Positions 8,001 to 13,368 of a stretch of DNA of 16,031 nucleotides are shown piece after piece. A program made the translations under genes and the position numbers. Numbering within the stretch: position 1 is the stretch's first letter; each line of letters starts with the position of its first letter. A model generated the notes under the pieces. It was given only the letters and a program-made list of their open reading frames with translations. It searched no databases and was not told the DNA's origin. Source of the DNA: JAIPEK01 sp041685935. Lineage in GTDB: Bacteria > Desulfobacterota > Desulfobacteria > Desulfobacterales > Desulfobacteraceae. The stretch spans positions 1 through 16,031 of the forward strand of contig JAWLES010000040.1 of the NCBI GenBank assembly GCA_041685935.1, written 5' to 3'.

Positions 8001-8106
8001 GGGTGTGCGCCCTTGCCTTTGTAACATCAAAGCCGAGATTGGCTGCGGCAAGTCCGGCGGCAGCCGCCCCGGATACCTGCATGAACCTGCGTCTTGTTAG
8101 TTTCAT
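5017..8106 (-). CDS. fdhA: Selenocysteine-containing formate dehydrogenase alpha subunit (periplasmic)
   Basis: This 1029-residue molybdo/tungsto-bis-MGD enzyme catalyses formate/CO2 interconversion. It is one gene read through an in-frame TGA at 7531-7533: the frame before it ends EHQARI and continues in the same frame with HSATVAALAESFGRGAMTNH, the conserved context of the active-site selenocysteine (residue 192, followed by the conserved His193). Residues 4-33 are a twin-arginine signal (TRRRFMQVSG plus a hydrophobic stretch). A [4Fe-4S] site uses Cys50, Cys53, Cys57 and Cys88. LRGESNVQGSTD (about 445-456) is a conserved cofactor/active-site stretch. The C-terminal molybdopterin-dinucleotide-binding domain covers about 910-1029. 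The start at 8106 follows AAGGAG by 8 bp; a frame opening at 8169 would add 21 residues ahead of the Tat signal and is unlikely. It requires SelA-D and FdhD-type functions encoded elsewhere. Whether the metal is Mo or W cannot be read from sequence. Confidence 0.96.
7500..7521 (-). promoter_or_regulatory. Candidate bacterial SECIS hairpin in fdhA
   Basis: Starting 10 nt after the UGA on the fdhA mRNA, ACUGUAGC can pair with GCAGAGU. The pairing includes one G/G mismatch and one bulged A, and leaves a 7-nt apical loop, GGCUCUG. A G-rich loop at about 18 nt from the UGA and a bulge in the stem resemble the E. coli fdhF SECIS element bound by SelB. The fold was drawn by hand and the lower stem is weak, so the exact pairing is uncertain, though some such element must exist here for decoding. 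Confidence 0.5.
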
Positions 8107-8139
8107 CTCATAAGCTCCTTTTCCATTCGTTCGATTTGT

Positions 8140-8171
8140 CCGTGTTTTCCGATGCGCCACCGGAAACACGG
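8140..8171 (-). other. Intercistronic hairpin between peroxiredoxin gene and fdhA
   Basis: CCGTGTTTTCCG (8140-8151) and CGGAAACACGG (8161-8171) form an 11-bp stem with one bulged base and a 9-nt loop. It lies in the 102-bp gap, about 34 nt upstream of the fdhA start on the transcript. No U-run follows it in the direction of transcription, so it is not a standard terminator. It might mark an RNA processing or stabilising site separating the peroxiredoxin and fdhA messages, or be an operator. Confidence 0.6.
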
Positions 8172-8208
8172 GGTTTATGCGATTCCCGAAGGTGCCGCAG
8201 GAAAGCGG

Positions 8209-8808
8209 TTATTCCCCGGGAAGCTCTTCCATGGCTTTTACAATGATTTCAAGGTCCGGCCGCCGGTTGATGTCGGATACGTGAATAAACTGAATCACGC
8301 CTGTTTTATCTATGAGAAAAAGGGCCCGTTCAGCGGTCCCGTCACCTCTGAGGATACCGTACTTCCGGGCGGTTTCTCCGTGGGGCCAATAATCCGAAAG
8401 TACATCGAACCAGAGATCTCCCATTTCCCGGGTCCAGGCATGGAGGCTCGGAACATTGTCCGTGCTGATTCCCAGGATGACGGTATCATGTGCATCAAAC
8501 AGCGGTTCGGCGATATTGTATCCCGGCCACTGGTCCGAACATACCGGGGTCCACGCAGCCGGGATGAACGTGAGCAACACGTTTTTCCGTCCCTGGTAAT
8601 CCGCAAGGGAGACGGATTCTCCGGAGATGGCCGGAAGCGTGAAACCGGGGGCCTTTTCTCCGGTTTCAACCTTGAGCTCGCTGTCTTTTGGTTTCAGTTT
8701 TCCCGGGTCAAAAATCCTGTCTCCAAAAGCCCCGGAAGCGCAGAATCCAGTAACCGGCACCGCAATCCAGAACAGACAAATCAGGAAAACAACAATGCAG
8801 TTTCTCAT
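8209..8808 (-). CDS. Exported 1-Cys peroxiredoxin (AhpC/TSA family)
   Basis: This 199-residue thioredoxin-fold peroxidase would reduce H2O2 or organic peroxides in the periplasm. Residues 1-24 form a Sec signal peptide (hydrophobic core VVFLICLFWIAVPV). The catalytic motif is PAAWTPVC: Pro83, Thr87 and peroxidatic Cys90, with the partner Arg161 in ERALFLID. No other cysteine remains in the mature protein. In particular, the +5 position used as resolving cysteine in BCP-type enzymes is Pro95, so it must be recycled by an external thiol. AGGAGG 5 bp upstream fixes the start and overlaps the stop of the preceding thioredoxin-like gene (8-bp gap), so the two are translated together. fdhA follows 102 bp downstream on the same strand. 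The lipoprotein option is unlikely, because TGFC lacks a small residue before the cysteine. Confidence 0.88.
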   Translation of the reverse strand: MRNCIVVFLICLFWIAVPVTGFCASGAFGDRIFDPGKLKPKDSELKVETGEKAPGFTLPAISGESVSLADYQGRKNVLLTFIPAAWTPVCSDQWPGYNIAEPLFDAHDTVILGISTDNVPSLHAWTREMGDLWFDVLSDYWPHGETARKYGILRGDGTAERALFLIDKTGVIQFIHVSDINRRPDLEIIVKAMEELPGE

Positions 8809-8816
8809 AAATCCTC

Positions 8817-9383
8817 CTACTCCAGACCGGAGCGTTTGATCAAATCGCGAAAGAAAACCTCCGGCTTTCCCCTGGGGCCGGTTTCAGACAGAAAAACGGT
8901 TGTCGATCCGTCTTTCTCAAATTTTATACCGATAAAATAGGGGGTTCTCACTTCTCCGAGGATTTTATGGATGGCAAAATCCTGGTCCGGAAACATCGGG
9001 AATTTGATATCATATTGTTTACGGAAATAGTTCACTTCAAAAGCGGAATTGCCGACTCCGATACCGATCATTTTGATACGCTCCGCGAACCGGTCACTGT
9101 TTCGAAGCAGACGGAAAAACTCGTTCAGGTTTGGCGCCTCTTTCTGGCAATGGGGACAGTACATGCTGAAAATTTCCACCAGCAGGACGTCGCAGGGAAT
9201 ATCAGTGATACGGAATGAACCGGCTTCCTCTATTCCGAGATACGATACATCCGTCTTTTTTTCAGGGGCCTGAAGTGTTATGGAAAGCAGTTGTTCACAG
9301 ATGGATTCTTCCGCAGGGATGTCTCGGGCAAAAACCGTGGATAAGATGAATACCGCCGCCGTACAGAAAATAAGATGTTTCAT
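8817..9383 (-). CDS. Exported thioredoxin-like (TlpA/redoxin family) protein, CPHC motif
   Basis: This 188-residue protein has an N-terminal signal peptide (about 1-19, FCTAAVFILSTVFA). It then has a thioredoxin fold with the redox-active pair Cys76-Pro-His-Cys79 in FSMYCPHCQKEAPNL and the cis-proline TPYF (Pro148). The CPHC active site is also that of DsbA, but the size and the sequence around it look more like TlpA/ResA-type periplasmic thiol reductases. Two further cysteines occur (29 and 64). It is the first gene of the minus-strand block; GGAG lies 8 bp before the ATG. As the immediate neighbour of a peroxiredoxin lacking a resolving cysteine, it is a natural candidate for its reductant. 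That partnership is inferred. The membrane electron donor (a DsbD/CcdA-type protein) is not in the window. Confidence 0.85.
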   Translation of the reverse strand: MKHLIFCTAAVFILSTVFARDIPAEESICEQLLSITLQAPEKKTDVSYLGIEEAGSFRITDIPCDVLLVEIFSMYCPHCQKEAPNLNEFFRLLRNSDRFAERIKMIGIGVGNSAFEVNYFRKQYDIKFPMFPDQDFAIHKILGEVRTPYFIGIKFEKDGSTTVFLSETGPRGKPEVFFRDLIKRSGLE

Positions 9384-9441
9384 GGTTCGGACTCCGGATA
9401 TTTCGGTAAAAATTGAATTTATTCTCTGATAACACAGCCCC

Positions 9442-9471
9442 GGTTACACGCAGGTTACAGAAAAGGTTACA
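9442..9471. promoter_or_regulatory. Three phased GGTTACA direct repeats, candidate operator
   Basis: GGTTACA occurs exactly at 9442-9448, 9453-9459 and 9465-9471, with start-to-start steps of 11 and 12 bp, about one helical turn. This is the arrangement typical of cooperative binding by response regulators and winged-helix activators on one DNA face. The array lies in the 190-bp region between the divergent thioredoxin-like gene and binding-protein gene. Read toward the minus-strand gene, the repeat is TGTAACC and ends just upstream of an A/T-rich stretch that could serve as its -10 region. The binding factor is unknown. Confidence 0.65.
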
Positions 9472-9487
9472 GACGGAAAATGATGTA

Positions 9488-9517
9488 TTGATTTTTTCTT
9501 TGGCATTCTTTTATACT
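9488..9517 (+). promoter_or_regulatory. Sigma-70 type promoter for the signalling operon
   Basis: TTGATT (9488-9493) and TATACT (9512-9517) are separated by 18 bp, which would start transcription near 9524, about 50 bp before the first gene. The -35 element starts 16 bp to the right of the last GGTTACA repeat. This places the array directly upstream of -35, where an activator could contact RNA polymerase. The call comes from consensus matching only. Confidence 0.55.
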
Positions 9518-9573
9518 GATGAAAAATCTTTTTCAGCCCTCTTTGAGCACCGGGCAGAAGAAAGGACGATAAG

Positions 9574-10812
9574 GTGCATCATTTAAAATGGATCAGGCGG
9601 TATGGAGGAGGAGTGATCAAAAGGATACCTGAAATTTTTGCGGTGTCGGTTTTACTGGCTTTGCTGCTGTTCGCGTCCGCATGCAGCCGTTCCGATGATT
9701 CGGATCACGGAACCGCCAGCAGGACCGGCATAGGCCCGGACACCATCCGTATCGGCTCTTCACTCGCCCTTCAGGGCCATGCAGGATATCTGGGCACGCA
9801 AACCCTCCACGGCGCACTTTCGTACATAAAGAAAATCAATGAAAACGGAGGTATTTACGGCAGAAAGGTCGAAATGATAGCAATGGATGACGGATATGAC
9901 CCGCCGAGATGTGTTTACAATACACAGAAACTGATCCTTGAAAAGGAGGTTTTTTCCCTGTTCTGCTATGTGGGTACTCCTACCACCGTGCGGATCGTAC
10001 CGCTTGTGAACCGGGTGAAAATCCCGCTGGTTGGAATGTTTACAGGCGCCAGCCGGCTGCGGGACCCGTCAAGTCCCTCCCTGATCAATATACGGACCTC
10101 GTACTACAGAGAAACCGAGGCTGCTGTGGATTATATGGTGAATGAGCTCGAAATCGAGAAGGTGGCTGTTTTTTACCAGTATGACGAATACGGGTTCGAC
10201 GGGCTGCGCGGTGCGGAAATAGCGCTCCAGAAGTACGACCTCAAGCCAGTTGCAAAGGGGTCGTATATGAGAGGCACTGATAATGTAGCCCCCGGCCTTG
10301 AAAAGATCATTGCGTCAGACGCAGATGCGGTGGTGATGATAGGTACATACGGAGCTTGTTCCAAATTTATCCGGCTTGCTGCAAAAAGGGATTTCTCTCC
10401 TGTTTTTCACAATGTATCTTTTGTGGGCTCTGAAGAACTTCTGCGGCGGCTTGGAAAACTTGGCGAAGGGGTGCTGATCACCCAGGTTATGCCCTCGCCC
10501 AAGACAGGGGATCAGGAAAAAGCCCTGCCTGCTGTAAAAGAGTATACAGAGCTTCTCAAGAAGTACTTTCCCGGGAGCACCCCCAACTATGTGGGACTTG
10601 AGGGCTTTATCAACGCAAAAGTCCTGGTGGAGGGCCTGAAAAGGGCGGGTCCTGATATCACAAGGGAAAAGTTCATGGCTGCGATAGAGTCCATGAAAGA
10701 TTATGACCCCGGGATCTCAGATACACTGTCATTTGACGGCAAGGGCCATCAGGGTCTTGACCGGGTGTATTTCACACGGATTGAAAACGGTGAAATCAGG
10801 CAGATCCAATGA
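9574..10812 (+). CDS. Periplasmic ligand-binding lipoprotein (branched-chain amino acid/amide type)
   Basis: This 412-residue protein belongs to the type I periplasmic binding fold of the LivJ/AmiC kind. A hydrophobic signal (AVSVLLALLLF) ends at ASAC (Cys37), a probable lipobox. The first lobe begins TIRIGSSLALQGHAGYLG and contains NGGIYGRKVEMIAMDDGYDP, where ligand residues usually sit. Later elements are VAVFYQYDEYGFDG and DADAVVMIGTYGACSKFI, both characteristic. The GTG at 9574 has AAAGGA 7 bp upstream. A second GTG at 9613, after AGGAGGA, would give a shorter, more typical signal and is a real alternative. No permease or ATPase genes accompany it. Its stop overlaps the kinase start (ATGA), so a role as the periplasmic sensor component for that kinase is more likely than transport. 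The ligand is unknown. Confidence 0.9.
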   Translation: MHHLKWIRRYGGGVIKRIPEIFAVSVLLALLLFASACSRSDDSDHGTASRTGIGPDTIRIGSSLALQGHAGYLGTQTLHGALSYIKKINENGGIYGRKVEMIAMDDGYDPPRCVYNTQKLILEKEVFSLFCYVGTPTTVRIVPLVNRVKIPLVGMFTGASRLRDPSSPSLINIRTSYYRETEAAVDYMVNELEIEKVAVFYQYDEYGFDGLRGAEIALQKYDLKPVAKGSYMRGTDNVAPGLEKIIASDADAVVMIGTYGACSKFIRLAAKRDFSPVFHNVSFVGSEELLRRLGKLGEGVLITQVMPSPKTGDQEKALPAVKEYTELLKKYFPGSTPNYVGLEGFINAKVLVEGLKRAGPDITREKFMAAIESMKDYDPGISDTLSFDGKGHQGLDRVYFTRIENGEIRQIQ

Positions 10813-12653
10813 ATTTTTTTTACAACTTAAGCCTTAAAAACAAGATTTTTACTTTATGCCTTGTCATTGTTGTGCTGGTGAGTTTTGTTATCGCGCTTTT
10901 CACAAGATGGCTGCTTGTGTCGAGCCTTACAGGCGAGCTGAAAAAGAGGGGGACCGGAATTGCACAGAGCATTGCCGACAATTCAAGGGAGTTTATCCTG
11001 ACAGAGGATAAAGAGAGCCTTACCACGCTTGTATTTGATGCAAAAGTCGGCAACAGGAAAGATTTTGTAAGGTATATGCTTATCAATGATGTGAACGGCA
11101 GGATCCTGGCCCATACCTTTTTGAGAAATTTTCCGGAAAAAATGCACTCCATTGTTGAAAAAAGTGAAGCTGAAAACAGGCGGATCACTGAAATAGATAT
11201 CAGAGGGGAGGTGTTTCATGTCACCGTGCCTGTAAAGGAGGGGATTTACACCATAGGTTCCGTCCATGTGGGAGTTGACAAGGACCATATTCAAAAGCTG
11301 ATTGCAAAGCTGAGGTTTCTTTTTTTTAGTTTTCTTTCCGTGGCTGCAGCGGTTTTTTTCGGGATGAGCCATTATCTGTCCAGGCAGATCACAAAACCGG
11401 TGTCTTCCTTGATCACCTATACCGACAGGATCAGGAAAGGTCATTATGACATTGATTTCGGAAAAGAGGAGCTGCCTGATCAATATTCAGAGAATGATGA
11501 GTTTAAGAAACTGATGGATTCGTTTATCAAGATGACCTCAAGGATAAAGGAGTCAAGGGAAGAGCTTCTGGCCTCTGAAACAAAATACCGGTCATTGTTC
11601 ACCAGCGGGCCGAATCCGATTTTCGTTATTGACCGGAAAACGCTCGGGATTCTGGATGCAAGCCCCAAGGCATATGAAGGGTATGGATATAATACACAAG
11701 AACTTTTGAACATGAAATTCACCGATCTGGGCGACCTTGATGAGCAAGCCTTTTCAAAAGAGTTTCCCCCGAACGAATCCACAATAATCAGTTCCAAGGT
11801 GGAGCTCTTCAGGAAGAACGGGGACTCGGTTTTCGTTAACATTCATGCAAGTCCTGCTGATTACCGGGGAAAGGATGCCCTGATTGTGGCCACCACGAAC
11901 ATTACCGAACTCGTGGAAAAGGATACCCAGCTGATACAGGCAAGCAAAATGGCCAATCTGGAAAAGATGTCCGCAGGGATCGCCCATGAATTGAATCAGC
12001 CGCTGAATGCGATTAAAATGGGAAGCGAATACCTCATTATGATGAACCGGACACAGGGAAAAGCGGAACCTGATGATCTCACTCTCGTCGCCGGGGAGAT
12101 CAGCACCCAGGTGAGCCGGGCATCCGAGATTGTGGACAGGCTGAAACATTTCAGCAGAAAAACCGATTTTTCAAGGGAAATCATTGATGTGAACAACTGC
12201 ATAAGAGAAATCGATAAAATTATAAGGCGCGAGCTGTTTGTTCAGGATATTGATTTCGAGCTTGAGCTGGATGATTCGGTTCCTCTGGTGATGGCCCATA
12301 ACAACCGAATAGAGCAGGTTATCTTCAACCTTGTCACCAATGCAAGGGATTCCGTGAACCAGAGAATCGAAACCACTGCGGACAAGCAAAAGGGCAGGAT
12401 AAGGATCACCACTGTTAACCGCTCGGACAAGGCAATGGTAGTGGTGTCTGATAATGGAACAGGGATAGAAAAGAGCGAGGTGGAAAAAATATTCGAGTCT
12501 TTTTATACAACGAAAAAAATGGGAGAGGGTCTGGGCCTGGGGCTTCCCATCATTCAGGGGATTGTCAAGGACTATGAAGGGGATATCAGTGTGGAGAGTC
12601 AACCAGGGGAGGGCACGGATTTTATTGTAACTCTTCCGGCGCTCAGGGAATAA
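10809..12653 (+). CDS. Membrane sensor histidine kinase (periplasmic sensor-HAMP-PAS-HisKA-HATPase)
   Basis: This 614-residue kinase has a transmembrane helix at about 13-36, then a periplasmic part (37-165) whose MLINDVNGRILAHT segment fits a single CACHE-like domain. A second helix (about 168-188) is followed by HAMP (189-245, with the Pro of QITKPVSSLI). PAS covers about 256-372 (YRSLFTSGPNPIFVIDRKTL). The dimerisation/phosphoacceptor helix has His393 in GIAHELNQPLNAI. The ATPase domain has the N box (NLVTNARDSV, 507-516), the G1 box (DNGTGI, 548-553) and the G2 box (GEGLGLGLPI). All catalytic motifs are intact. The ATGA overlap with the binding-protein gene indicates coupled translation; the response regulator follows 28 bp later. 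The likely job is to detect the liganded binding protein and phosphorylate that regulator. The stimulus is not known. Confidence 0.95.
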   Translation: MNFFYNLSLKNKIFTLCLVIVVLVSFVIALFTRWLLVSSLTGELKKRGTGIAQSIADNSREFILTEDKESLTTLVFDAKVGNRKDFVRYMLINDVNGRILAHTFLRNFPEKMHSIVEKSEAENRRITEIDIRGEVFHVTVPVKEGIYTIGSVHVGVDKDHIQKLIAKLRFLFFSFLSVAAAVFFGMSHYLSRQITKPVSSLITYTDRIRKGHYDIDFGKEELPDQYSENDEFKKLMDSFIKMTSRIKESREELLASETKYRSLFTSGPNPIFVIDRKTLGILDASPKAYEGYGYNTQELLNMKFTDLGDLDEQAFSKEFPPNESTIISSKVELFRKNGDSVFVNIHASPADYRGKDALIVATTNITELVEKDTQLIQASKMANLEKMSAGIAHELNQPLNAIKMGSEYLIMMNRTQGKAEPDDLTLVAGEISTQVSRASEIVDRLKHFSRKTDFSREIIDVNNCIREIDKIIRRELFVQDIDFELELDDSVPLVMAHNNRIEQVIFNLVTNARDSVNQRIETTADKQKGRIRITTVNRSDKAMVVVSDNGTGIEKSEVEKIFESFYTTKKMGEGLGLGLPIIQGIVKDYEGDISVESQPGEGTDFIVTLPALRE

Positions 12654-12681
12654 TTGTGTTACGCGACATAAGGAGTTTGAA

Positions 12682-13368
12682 TTGAAAGTTCTGGTAATTG
12701 ATGATGAAAAACCCACACTTTCCATGTTCAGGCTGTTTCTTTCAGCTTACGGCTATACGGTTTTCATTGCGGAAGACGGGGAAGAAGGTATTCGGGTCTT
12801 TGAAAAGCAGGAGCCTGAAATTGTGTTTACGGATCTTAAAATGCCGGGAATGGACGGGCTGGAAGTTTTAAAAAAGATCAGGGAAAAGAAAATTGGTTCA
12901 GAGGTGATCATTATAACCGGTCACGGGGATATTGATAAAGCGATTCAGGCGCTGGATTTCGATGCATCGGATTTTATCAACAAGCCTGTTGAGAAGGCCG
13001 CCCTTGATGCTGCTTTGAAAAGGGCCCATGCAAGGATCGGAATGACCCCGGGACAACCCTTTTCCATGCGGACGGAAACGTCGGAGGACAGGCTTGATAT
13101 ATTCATAAAGGGCAAGATGTCCAGCCTTTCGGAGTCCTCTCTGAAAAGTGCGGTTGAGGCGGGGGCAAAGGAGACGGTGCTCCGCTTTGACGAGAGCTTC
13201 GCTGTTGACAGGGAGGGGATCAGGTCCCTGATCAGCCTGATCGCAAAACTCAATGACAAAGGAAGCAGGGTTGCCATGGAAGGGCTGTCATACAACTATG
13301 TACGCTTTTTTCAGATGGCCGGCCTCCAGGGGGTTGCAGGTATATCGGAAACTTCACCGGATGAATAA
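12682..13368 (+). CDS. Response regulator with STAS-like output domain
   Basis: This 228-residue protein starts at TTG, supported by TAAGGAG 7 bp upstream and by the REC fold beginning at once (KVLVIDDE). The receiver domain (1-118) is complete: Asp7/Asp8, phosphoacceptor Asp51 in FTDLKMPGMDG, Thr79 and Lys101. Residues about 135-222 are not a DNA-binding domain. The pattern LDIFIKGKMS, ETVLRFDESFAVDREGIRSLISLI, KGSRVAMEGLSYNYVRFFQMAGL fits a STAS (anti-sigma-antagonist) fold. The serine phosphorylated in SpoIIAA/RsbV-like proteins (D-S-x-G) is missing; the loop reads D-R-E-G. The output is therefore probably protein binding controlled by Asp51 phosphorylation. The next gene, a STAND regulator, overlaps by 8 bp and is the obvious candidate partner. 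The STAS assignment is by pattern and needs a profile search. Confidence 0.85.
   Translation: MKVLVIDDEKPTLSMFRLFLSAYGYTVFIAEDGEEGIRVFEKQEPEIVFTDLKMPGMDGLEVLKKIREKKIGSEVIIITGHGDIDKAIQALDFDASDFINKPVEKAALDAALKRAHARIGMTPGQPFSMRTETSEDRLDIFIKGKMSSLSESSLKSAVEAGAKETVLRFDESFAVDREGIRSLISLIAKLNDKGSRVAMEGLSYNYVRFFQMAGLQGVAGISETSPDE

Noticed and set aside
8152..8940. 262-codon open frame on the plus strand opposite the peroxiredoxin gene.
   Set aside because: It has no recognisable domain or ribosome binding site and lies opposite a clear peroxiredoxin with its own signal peptide and strong ribosome binding site. It is a by-product of codon bias.
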